This document shows, piece by piece, positions 1 to 5,619 of a stretch of 5,883 nucleotides of DNA. Source of the stretch: Elusimicrobia bacterium RIFCSPLOWO2_01_FULL_54_10 (GTDB lineage Bacteria > Elusimicrobiota > Elusimicrobia > 2-02-FULL-39-32); assembly GCA_001799975.1 (NCBI GenBank), contig MGUQ01000103.1, positions 1-5,883 on the forward strand. The letters are read 5' to 3'. The notes under the pieces are model-generated. The model worked only from the letters and a program-made list of their open reading frames with translations. It ran no database searches and had not been told where the DNA came from. A program made the position numbers and the translations under genes. Every line of letters begins with the position of its first letter. The first letter of the stretch is position 1.

Positions 1-685
1 CGACAATGGCCTGCTCAAAGGATATTTTAGTGCCGTCGGCGAAAGAGGCCACCATGTGTGGCTTTTGGTTCCATTTCTTCGCAAAACTTTGTTGGGTGTC
101 GGGATTGCGATAGGGATCTTGCAGACCCTTGATGTTGCCGCAAAGAACCGGCTTGGCTCCGATTCCCTTGACGAAGCGGTACAAGTTCATTTGCACGCCC
201 GGCTGATCGCCATCCACATTTGTATAAATCAATCCGGCTTTATCCGCATAGGTTTTTAGCAGGGGCCCGATGGTGCCATCCAGTTCGGCGTTCATGAGGA
301 TCAAATGCTTTCCATGCTTAAGAGCTTCCAAGGCCACGCGCGCGCCGAACTCAACGGCGCCGGTGACTTCTAAAACTGCGTCCACTCCATCGGCCCGGCA
401 TAAAAGCAGGGCGTCTTCGGTGACGCTATAGTCTCCCCGGCGGATATTGTCCTCCAACTCCTGCTGGGTTGTGACTTCTTTAAAGCCGCTCACCCCGGCC
501 TCTTCATAGGCGCGCCTGGCGCCGGCCAATCTGCGGTTGGAAATAGCGACTAAGCGCATGCCCTTGACCGCTGTGAACATCTGCAAGGCAAAGCCGCGGC
601 CCATGTAACCGGCGCCAATCATGGCCACCTTGAGCGGGCGGGCCTGCTCTTCTCTTTTTTCCAAAGCGCGGTCGATCAATATCAT
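1..685 (-). CDS. NAD(P)-dependent oxidoreductase, COG4091 homoserine dehydrogenase-like (SAF-domain family), partial
   Basis: The reading frame starts with ATG at 685 and stays open to position 1, giving 228 residues; the C-terminal part lies outside the window. The N-terminus is MILIDRALEKREEQ, followed by a Rossmann nucleotide-binding loop GAGYMG at residues 24-29. Further landmarks are EVTGAVEFG, HGKHLILMNAELDGTIGPLL, DGDQPGVQMNLYRF, VKGIG, NIKGLQDPYRNP and QKPHMVASFADGTKISFE. From memory this is the pattern of COG4091 proteins, annotated as predicted homoserine dehydrogenases with a C-terminal SAF domain and commonly seen in nucleotide-sugar clusters. The SAF domain itself would be in the missing part. 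The gene starts 4 nt after the rfbC stop, with AGGG seven bases upstream of the ATG, so it is co-transcribed with the sugar genes. A true role in threonine synthesis is unlikely here; NAD(P)-dependent oxidation or reduction of a sugar intermediate is my inference. The family call is firm, the substrate is not. Confidence 0.88.
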   Translation of the reverse strand, partial: MILIDRALEKREEQARPLKVAMIGAGYMGRGFALQMFTAVKGMRLVAISNRRLAGARRAYEEAGVSGFKEVTTQQELEDNIRRGDYSVTEDALLLCRADGVDAVLEVTGAVEFGARVALEALKHGKHLILMNAELDGTIGPLLKTYADKAGLIYTNVDGDQPGVQMNLYRFVKGIGAKPVLCGNIKGLQDPYRNPDTQQSFAKKWNQKPHMVASFADGTKISFEQAIV

Positions 686-689
686 GATT

Positions 690-1220
690 TCACCCTATAT
701 AATCCGGCCAGTTTTTGTCCTTATCATTGATGCAGGCAGGCTTAAGCGGCCATGCAATTCCAAAGGCCGGGTCATCGTAGCGATAGCCGCCCTCGGCCTC
801 CGGCTTATAAAACTGCGTGACAAGGTAAGACGCGGCGCAATCATCCGTCAGAGTGATGAACCCGTGGGCGCAGCCTTCGGGAACATAGAGCGCGCGCTGA
901 TTTTCTTCACTTAATTCCACGCCAAGCCATTCCTTGTAGGTGGGGGAGCCCTTCCTTAAATCGACGATGACGTCATAAAGCGCTCCGCGCGGGCAGGCAA
1001 CCAGCTTATTTTCCGCATGAGGAACATTTTGAAGATGCATGCCCCGCAAGGTTCCCTTCTTATGATTAAAGCTGAGGTTAGCCTGCGCGATATTAGCGTT
1101 TAAGCCATGCTTCTCCAATTCTGCTTTGCAAAATGTGCGCGTGAAAAAACCGCGGGAATCTTCGCGCCGCTCGGGCTCAAGAACGAATGAGCCCCTGATT
1201 TTGGTTTCCACGAACTTCAT
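690..1220 (-). CDS. rfbC: RmlC/RfbC-like cupin sugar 3,5-epimerase (dTDP-4-dehydrorhamnose 3,5-epimerase family)
   Basis: This encodes 176 residues, close to the roughly 180 usual for RmlC. The family epimerises C3 and/or C5 of 4-keto-6-deoxy nucleotide sugars in the cytoplasm. Visible motifs are DSRGFFTRTFC (21-31), KGTLRGMHLQ with the expected catalytic base His62, VPEGCAHGF (113-121), Tyr132 in SYLVTQFYKP as the likely catalytic tyrosine (spacing of 70 from the His, as in characterised members), the YDDPAFGIAWP block, and NDKD with Asp168 as the likely partner of the His. The ATG at 1220 is preferred over the in-frame TTG at 1223: it overlaps the stop of the upstream SDR gene as TGATG, which suggests translational coupling, and there is no strong Shine-Dalgarno sequence. 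The RTFC segment replaces the ESF-type segment of textbook RmlC, and the context is CDP- rather than dTDP-sugar, so the substrate is probably not dTDP-4-keto-6-deoxyglucose. Fold and family are secure; substrate is inferred. Confidence 0.92.
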   Translation of the reverse strand: MKFVETKIRGSFVLEPERREDSRGFFTRTFCKAELEKHGLNANIAQANLSFNHKKGTLRGMHLQNVPHAENKLVACPRGALYDVIVDLRKGSPTYKEWLGVELSEENQRALYVPEGCAHGFITLTDDCAASYLVTQFYKPEAEGGYRYDDPAFGIAWPLKPACINDKDKNWPDYIG

Positions 1221-2275
1221 CAATGATGGGCGCCGTTCCAGCGCAGCTCGGGGCTTAGGTACCCCTTCTCCCGCAGCCCGGTCAAAACCTTGATCCGCAT
1301 GAAATCCGAATCGCGGAAGTCGCTGTTCTTAAAACTCATTTTTTCCAACCCGTCTTTAAGCTCCCGCACCGCGGTTTTTAAGTCAATTTGAGGCTGATGA
1401 TCGGGAGCCAAACGGCGAAAGAGCGAGAAATTGACCCGGTACGAGCGTTTATCGGGCACCGCGTTTGGATTTACAGCGATATCCACTCCGGGAATTTCCT
1501 GCGCGACTGTCCTGGCCAAGTCGTTGACCTGATAGTTCCATTGGTCTGAGCCTGCGTTGACCACCAGGAAATTTCCGCCTTCCTTCGGGTTTCTCTGGAT
1601 TGCCCAATCCATGGCCCGGGCCATGTCGCGAATATGGATCAACGGCCGCCAAGGGGTTCCGTCGCTCAAGATCGTGATTTTTTTTGAGGACAAGGCGCAG
1701 GCCACGAAGTCATTGAGAACCAAGTCCAGGCGCAGGCGCTCGCTCATTCCGCAAGCCGTGGCAAAGCGCAGGCAGGTGACCTTAAAATTCTCATCCGCCA
1801 GGGGCCGAAGGCCGTCTTCCGTCATAATTTTGGATTTGGCATAGGCGGTCAAAGGGTTCAAAGAGGAACTTTCCACTTTGGCATCCGCTTCCGCAAATCC
1901 GTAGACGCTGCAGCTGGAAGCGAACACAAAACTTTTGGCGCCGGCCTCTTTAGCCAGCCGGGCCAGGCGTATGCCCGAGCGGCAATTGATCTCCAAGGTA
2001 AGCTCCTCGTCGATCTTGCCCATGATGTCGTTGGATATGGCGGCCAAGCTGACGACCGCATCCACGCCCGCGAGCAGGTCGGCTTTGACGTCGCGGATGT
2101 CTTTAAAGATCTGCCTGTCCACCCGGGTCTCGGGAAGGGCTTCAGCCGCCGTTAAGCAGTGGGCGAAAAATCCCGAATCAAGGCCGATGAGCTCGGCTTC
2201 CGGATAGGATCTCCTCAGTTGTCGGACTACCGTGGGTCCGATGTAGCCCATATTGCCGGTCACTAGTATTTTCAT
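1220..2275 (-). CDS. NAD-dependent epimerase/dehydratase, extended SDR family
   Basis: The 351-residue protein is an extended short-chain dehydrogenase acting on a nucleotide sugar, probably CDP-linked given its neighbours. It opens with MKILVTGNMGYIG, where the glycine motif GNMGYIG (7-13) binds NAD, with a likely ribose-binding Asp33 after the second strand. LAAIS (78-81 region), the active-site FASSCSVYG (118-126), and the catalytic YAKSK (Tyr145, Lys149) follow. The C-terminal substrate lobe carries CLRFATACGMS, DGTPWRPLIHI and DMARA. The ATG at 2275 is chosen because the glycine motif belongs within about ten residues of the N-terminus; the frame is open upstream to 2443 but that part only mirrors rfbF. 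AAGG lies about 12 nt before the start. The gene overlaps the rfbF 3' end by 98 nt and the rfbC start by 1 nt. It lacks the N-terminal pattern I would expect of CDP-glucose 4,6-dehydratase (RfbG), so it is more likely an epimerase or a divergent dehydratase. The exact reaction cannot be read from the sequence. Confidence 0.9.
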   Translation of the reverse strand: MKILVTGNMGYIGPTVVRQLRRSYPEAELIGLDSGFFAHCLTAAEALPETRVDRQIFKDIRDVKADLLAGVDAVVSLAAISNDIMGKIDEELTLEINCRSGIRLARLAKEAGAKSFVFASSCSVYGFAEADAKVESSSLNPLTAYAKSKIMTEDGLRPLADENFKVTCLRFATACGMSERLRLDLVLNDFVACALSSKKITILSDGTPWRPLIHIRDMARAMDWAIQRNPKEGGNFLVVNAGSDQWNYQVNDLARTVAQEIPGVDIAVNPNAVPDKRSYRVNFSLFRRLAPDHQPQIDLKTAVRELKDGLEKMSFKNSDFRDSDFMRIKVLTGLREKGYLSPELRWNGAHH

Positions 2276-3047
2276 GATCACACCATACCTTCCAAGGCGC
2301 CTTGCCTGCCGCCCAAAGTTCCTCCAAAATCTTTTTATCCCGCAGGGAGTCCATGCCCATGAAAAAGCCCTCATGCTGATAAGCGGCGAGCTCGTTGCGC
2401 GCCACGAGCCGCTGCAGGGGCTCCTGCTCAAAAACCGTGGCATCGCCGTCGATCAAATCGAAAACACGCGAGTCCAGGACAAAGAAACCGGAGTTCATCC
2501 AGTTGGTTTCTCCCACGGGCTTTTCGCTGAACTTATGGACCTGGTCATCTTGGATCTGCAGAATGCCGAATCGGCTCTGGTGACGCATGGCGGTGACCGT
2601 GGCGATCTTTTGTTTGCTCTTATGCAGTTCAATCACCTGCTGCACATTCACGTCGCTCACCCCGTCGCCATAGGTGAAGCAGAAGGTTTCGTCGCGCAGG
2701 TAATCCGCTACGCGCTTTAAGCGGCCGCCGGTCATGGTTTCCTGGCCGGTATCCACTAAGGTGATGCGCCAGGGCTCGGAGGTGCGCTTATGAACTTCCA
2801 TGGTGTTATGGACCATGTCAAAGGTCACGTCCGAGCGGTGCAGAAAATAATTGGAAAAATATTCCTTGATCATGTCGCCCTTATAACCGCAAAGCAGGAT
2901 AAAGTCATTGATCTGGCAGCTGCTGTAGATTTTCATGATGTGCCAAAGGATCGGCATACCGCCGACTTCCACAAGAGGTTTAGGCTTGAGGATGGTTTCT
3001 TCTGATAGACGGGTGCCCATTCCGCCCGCTAAGATAACAGCTTTCAT
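2178..3047 (-). CDS. rfbF: Glucose-1-phosphate cytidylyltransferase
   Basis: This enzyme joins CTP and glucose 1-phosphate to form CDP-glucose, the first committed step to CDP-linked deoxy sugars of O antigens; it is cytoplasmic. The sequence starts MKAVILAGGMGTRLSEET, the nucleotidyltransferase signature, followed by KPKPLVEVGGMPILWHIMK (21-39). TYGDGVSDV (125-133) carries the metal/nucleotide aspartates, FSEKP (173-177) and WMNSGFF (183-189) line the sugar site, and GMDSLRDKK (231-239) and GKAPWKVW (248-255) close the domain. The start at 3047 is chosen over an in-frame ATG at 3149 because MKAVILAGG is the canonical N-terminus and AAAGGGAG lies 10 nt upstream. The family usually ends at about 257 residues, just after the PWKVW motif; here the frame continues 34 codons to 289 residues, running over the start of the next gene. 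That tail resembles nothing I know and may be non-conserved. The gene leads the nucleotide-sugar operon. Confidence 0.95.
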   Translation of the reverse strand: MKAVILAGGMGTRLSEETILKPKPLVEVGGMPILWHIMKIYSSCQINDFILLCGYKGDMIKEYFSNYFLHRSDVTFDMVHNTMEVHKRTSEPWRITLVDTGQETMTGGRLKRVADYLRDETFCFTYGDGVSDVNVQQVIELHKSKQKIATVTAMRHQSRFGILQIQDDQVHKFSEKPVGETNWMNSGFFVLDSRVFDLIDGDATVFEQEPLQRLVARNELAAYQHEGFFMGMDSLRDKKILEELWAAGKAPWKVWCDHENTSDRQYGLHRTHGSPTTEEILSGSRAHRP

Positions 3048-3057
3048 GTGGCGCAGT

Positions 3058-3117
3058 CTCCCTTTCGGCTCACGACATGAAGTGTACTTTATGCCGATAG
3101 GGAGCTGGAATAGACAA
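3058..3117 (-). promoter_or_regulatory. Weak promoter candidate and ribosome binding site ahead of rfbF
   Basis: The 114-nt gap between the ligase-like gene and rfbF is AT-rich. On the minus strand a TTGTCT box (3112-3117) and a CATAAA box (3088-3093) are 18 bp apart, a poor match to a sigma-70-type promoter. An AAAGGGAG sequence (3058-3065) sits 10 nt before the rfbF ATG and is a credible Shine-Dalgarno site. I see no strong terminator after the upstream gene, so read-through from it is equally possible. The promoter part is weak; the ribosome binding site is better supported. Confidence 0.25.
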
Positions 3118-3161
3118 AATGTAAAATAAATTTGATGAATTTGTGACACGCGATGCTTAAA

Positions 3162-4997
3162 TCACTCCACCATCCTTTTAAGGAGGACCAGGGCGGTCTT
3201 GTTGTCGGGGTCGATTTTGAGGACTTCCTCGAGCTGGGCGGAGGATTCCTTGATCTTGCCCTGGCTGAAGTAGGCGATTCCTAAGTTCACACGGGCGTCC
3301 ACAAGATTGGGATTGACCTGAACGGCGCGATTCCACCATTCGATGGCCTCATCGGGGCGCTGGAGAGTGTAATAAATGTTGCCGATGTTGTTGGGCGGGC
3401 CGGCGGCCCCCGGATTGAGCTGGTGGGCCCGCAAATAGGCGTTCACGGACTTCTCTGCCATGGCGGGCAGGATGGTTTTGCCGCCCGCGGGGCCTTTCGC
3501 TTCAATCGTCTTGGCATAGGCATAGCCCAGCTTGTCAAAAACCTTCCAGTTGTCCGGCTCCCGCCGGGCCAGTTCCTCAAGCCCCTCAATGGATTCGGGA
3601 TATTTTTCCTCAAAGAAATCCGGCTGGGCTTTCAACTCGCGGTTGGCGCGGTAGGGCCGCACGAGCGCCAGCCAGAAAACACCGCTGACAGCAAGGATTG
3701 CGCCCACCCAAAGCGCTTTTGGAAAAGTTCCGGGCCAGGCAAAAGTGGCCGGCTTGGAGAAATATGAAGCGGACATTCCCATCACCAAAAATAGATAAGC
3801 CGAAGAAACAATAAAACGCATGTCCACCGAGAAGAAATTTTGGATCAGGAGTGCCGTGCCCCCAGCAAGAAGCCCGGCAAAAAGCGGAGGGGGGGAAGCG
3901 GCGCTTAAATGAAAGCGCAGGGCGGAAATAAAGAACCAAATGATGACGGCAAAAAATGCCACAAAACCCACAAGACCTGTTTCGGCCAGGATTTGCAGAT
4001 ATTCGTTGTGCGCGTCGTTCACGATGCGTTCATTCTGCGGCCAGGCGGCTTGCAGTTCTGCCGACTGATACTGGCGGAATTCCACATGGAAGGTGCCAAA
4101 CCCTGTGCCTGTCCAGGGATGCGCTTTCCACATTTTCAAGACATCTTTCCAAATGAGCGTGTGGGTTTGAGATGTCGCGGTGGCGCGCGAGGACACCACT
4201 GCCTCCCGGATTTTGGGGGAACTCAGGAGGAGCGCGGCAAGAACAGCTATGACGATGAGTATTTTACCCTTGTTGCGCCAGAGCTCGCGGCTCCAGGTGA
4301 GCGCCATTGCCAATGGCAGGGCTAAAAACGCCGCGCGCGTCCCTGTATAAAAAAGCGCCCACAAGGCAAGCAGGAGGGTCAGTAATAGTGCGGAGCGGCT
4401 CCAAAAACCTTTGGATTCCAAAAACGCGCCCAGAGCGACGGGAATGGAGACGATTAAAAACGCGGCAAAAAATATGGGATTGCCGAATGTGGCAAAAACG
4501 CGGTCCAATTGAGGCACCTGCACTTGGCCTGCCCCGCCGGTTTTCTGCAAAATTCCATAGATGGAGATAAGGGCCAGCCCAGACATCCAGCCGGCCACGG
4601 TCCAGCGTCTTTTTTTCTCTGCTTCCGCTCCTGAAAGACATTGTGCTGCCGCAAAGAACGCCCCCACGGAAAAAATCATTCGTTGGAATTCACTGGCCGC
4701 CGTAGCCGGGTTCTGCGATGACTTGTAAAAAATAATGGCGACAATCGCATAGACCGCCACGGGCCAGTCCAGAGGCGTGCGGTGAAATTTGAGTTCCTTG
4801 TTAAAAACCTGGGTGAGCGCCCAAAAGAGGCCGCACAGGATCAGCCCTGTGCCCAGGGCGATGAGCTTCAGTCGGTTTAGTTTCTCGTCGGGGAAAATGG
4901 GCGCAAGCAACAAAGTGAGTGCGAGGGCTACAGCGGGCAGGGAATCTCTCCAAGCTACTGGCTGGGGCGGAGAGGGCGCTTGGACTTTGAGCTTCAT
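3162..4997 (-). CDS. Wzy_C-family O-antigen ligase/polymerase-like membrane protein with C-terminal TPR domain
   Basis: The 611-residue protein has about ten to twelve hydrophobic segments between residues 18 and 445, followed by a soluble tetratricopeptide part. The Wzy_C/WaaL signature is clear: YTGTRAAFLAL (217-227, Arg221), HPWTGTGFGTF (293-303) in the large periplasmic loop, then NDAHNEYLQILAETGLVGF (327-345), where His330 matches the conserved loop histidine of the family. Residues 452-611 carry about three TPR units, clearest at 516-565 and 566-600, with motifs such as NNIGNIYYTLQRPDEAIEWW and NLGIAYFSQGKIKES. Such proteins transfer or polymerise undecaprenyl-linked glycans at the periplasmic face; some members glycosylate proteins. 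Which applies cannot be read here. The ATG at 4997 is the only reasonable start, but no Shine-Dalgarno sequence precedes it. The neighbouring sugar genes suggest a shared surface-glycan pathway. Confidence 0.88.
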   Translation of the reverse strand: MKLKVQAPSPPQPVAWRDSLPAVALALTLLLAPIFPDEKLNRLKLIALGTGLILCGLFWALTQVFNKELKFHRTPLDWPVAVYAIVAIIFYKSSQNPATAASEFQRMIFSVGAFFAAAQCLSGAEAEKKRRWTVAGWMSGLALISIYGILQKTGGAGQVQVPQLDRVFATFGNPIFFAAFLIVSIPVALGAFLESKGFWSRSALLLTLLLALWALFYTGTRAAFLALPLAMALTWSRELWRNKGKILIVIAVLAALLLSSPKIREAVVSSRATATSQTHTLIWKDVLKMWKAHPWTGTGFGTFHVEFRQYQSAELQAAWPQNERIVNDAHNEYLQILAETGLVGFVAFFAVIIWFFISALRFHLSAASPPPLFAGLLAGGTALLIQNFFSVDMRFIVSSAYLFLVMGMSASYFSKPATFAWPGTFPKALWVGAILAVSGVFWLALVRPYRANRELKAQPDFFEEKYPESIEGLEELARREPDNWKVFDKLGYAYAKTIEAKGPAGGKTILPAMAEKSVNAYLRAHQLNPGAAGPPNNIGNIYYTLQRPDEAIEWWNRAVQVNPNLVDARVNLGIAYFSQGKIKESSAQLEEVLKIDPDNKTALVLLKRMVE

Positions 4998-5004
4998 GGC
5001 AAGG

Positions 5005-5013
5005 ATTCTACCA
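5005..5013 (-). promoter_or_regulatory. Extended -10 promoter candidate for the ligase-like gene
   Basis: On the minus strand the sequence TGGTAGAAT fits the extended -10 pattern TGnTATAAT with one mismatch. The -10 hexamer ends 7 nt before the ATG at 4997, so a transcript from it would start at or next to the start codon and be nearly leaderless, which agrees with the lack of a Shine-Dalgarno site. There is no good -35 box, and the TG overlaps the terminator T-tract. Inference only. Confidence 0.3.
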
Positions 5014-5045
5014 AAAGAAAAAGGCCGCCGGCGAAACCGGCGACC
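5013..5045 (-). terminator. Rho-independent terminator hairpin on the minus strand
   Basis: The arms CGCCGG (5026-5031) and CCGGCG (5037-5042) are exact inverted repeats around a 5-nt loop, and after one C/A mismatch two more G-C pairs extend the stem (5023-5024 with 5044-5045). Read on the minus strand, the stem is followed directly by TTTTTCTTTT (5013-5022). This is a textbook intrinsic terminator for transcripts coming from the small membrane genes at 5227 and above, insulating or attenuating the ligase-like gene whose ATG is only 15 nt further on. There is no matching T-run on the plus-strand side. Confidence 0.65.
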
Positions 5046-5064
5046 TCCTCCCGCGTCGGAACAA

Positions 5065-5232
5065 ACCTAACAGGATATTGAGATTATGTCAACTGTCACG
5101 AACTTTTGGCGAATTGGCTTGAGTGAATGGTTAGGCCCACTTATGAACAATCGTTTTATGAGAATGAGCGCAATCGCGAAGAAACAGATTAATAAGGATC
5201 ATAGGAATATTCTCTGCAACCGGTTGTTAGGC
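5065..5232 (-). other. Integron attC-like recombination site (candidate)
   Basis: Read on the minus strand, the site opens with GCCTAAC (5226-5232), which fits the R'' core RYYYAAC, and closes with GTTAGGT (5065-5071), which fits the R' core GTTRRRY; the two pair over six Watson-Crick bases plus one G-T. Inside them, spacers of exactly 6 nt on both sides (5220-5225 and 5072-5077) lead to TTGCAGA (5213-5219) and TCTCAA (5078-5083), which pair if one C is left unpaired; on the plus (bottom) strand this is an extrahelical G, as in known attC sites. The TAA stop of the upstream gene lies inside the first core box, typical of cassettes. The 168-nt length is within the known attC range. The central stem is weak, and a second GCCTAAC at 5130-5136 complicates the picture. 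It would mark the 3' end of a gene cassette. The interval 4998-5226 holds no gene. Confidence 0.45.
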
Positions 5233-5619
5233 TGCTTTCCGCGCGCGCACGAGCCACGATACGGCCAGGAACAGGACTAGCCACACGACCGTCCGAAGGG
5301 TCATGGCGCGGAGACTGTCCACAGCCACAGCCCCATCACTGCGGTAGACCACGAGGATGCCCACAAGGACAAGGAGATTGAGCAGGAAGATTGCTCCCGC
5401 AGCGTATCTGCCCGCGTTGACGCTGTGCCAGACGATGACACCGGCTGCCAGATATGCTGCGCCCATTGCCGTGTTGTAAAGGAGGAGGGGCCGAAACACC
5501 TCGTACCCCGGGTCTGAGCCCAGGAGCACGCGGCCGCCCGCGAAGAGAGTAACGAAGCCGAACAGGACCGCAACGGCAGCCGCCAGAATTTGGACGATAC
5601 GGATTGCGTGAGGTGCCAT
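5227..5619 (-). CDS. Small four-helix membrane protein of unknown function
   Basis: I do not recognise the family. The protein has 130 residues and about four hydrophobic segments, near residues 7-31, 46-65, 72-92 and 108-124. A short polar stretch with a GSDPGYEVFRPLLLYN motif lies between the first two helices, and the C-terminus is basic (VRARKAA). The frame is open upstream to 5808, but that leader is arginine-rich and is the shadow of the neighbouring gene. Of the adjacent ATG codons at 5622 and 5619, the second is preferred because GGAG sits 5 nt before it, against 2 nt for the first; it overlaps the upstream stop as TGATG. Base composition is GC-rich (41 of 60 at 5521-5580), above that of the flanking gap (23 of 60 at 5161-5220). 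The stop codon lies within an attC-like core box, so this may be an integron cassette gene. Signal for a real gene: hydrophobic pattern, ribosome binding site and coupling. Confidence 0.72.
   Translation of the reverse strand: MAPHAIRIVQILAAAVAVLFGFVTLFAGGRVLLGSDPGYEVFRPLLLYNTAMGAAYLAAGVIVWHSVNAGRYAAGAIFLLNLLVLVGILVVYRSDGAVAVDSLRAMTLRTVVWLVLFLAVSWLVRARKAA

Noticed and set aside
621..914. Plus-strand open frame of 97 codons spanning the rfbC/oxidoreductase junction
   Set aside because: It is opposite two well-supported genes and has no motif of its own.
2276..2443. 56-codon upstream extension of the SDR gene frame
   Set aside because: It precedes the NAD-binding glycine motif that should be N-terminal, lies wholly within rfbF, and reads as low-meaning out-of-frame sequence.
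2253..2720. Plus-strand open frame of 155 codons opposite rfbF
   Set aside because: It lies fully opposite a well-supported gene, shows no recognisable motif, and is explained by the codon bias of the minus-strand gene.
3130..3144. AAATT-TGATG-AATTT inverted repeat downstream of the ligase-like gene as a terminator
   Set aside because: The stem is only five A/T pairs with no following T-run on the minus strand, too weak to support a terminator call.
3048..3149. 34-codon upstream extension of rfbF
   Set aside because: The canonical family start MKAVILAGG with a ribosome binding site is at 3047; the extension has no family match and covers the AT-rich gap.
3909..4325. Plus-strand open frame of 138 codons opposite the ligase-like gene
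   Set aside because: It is opposite the conserved Wzy_C region, carries no family signature, and has no ribosome binding site that I can see.
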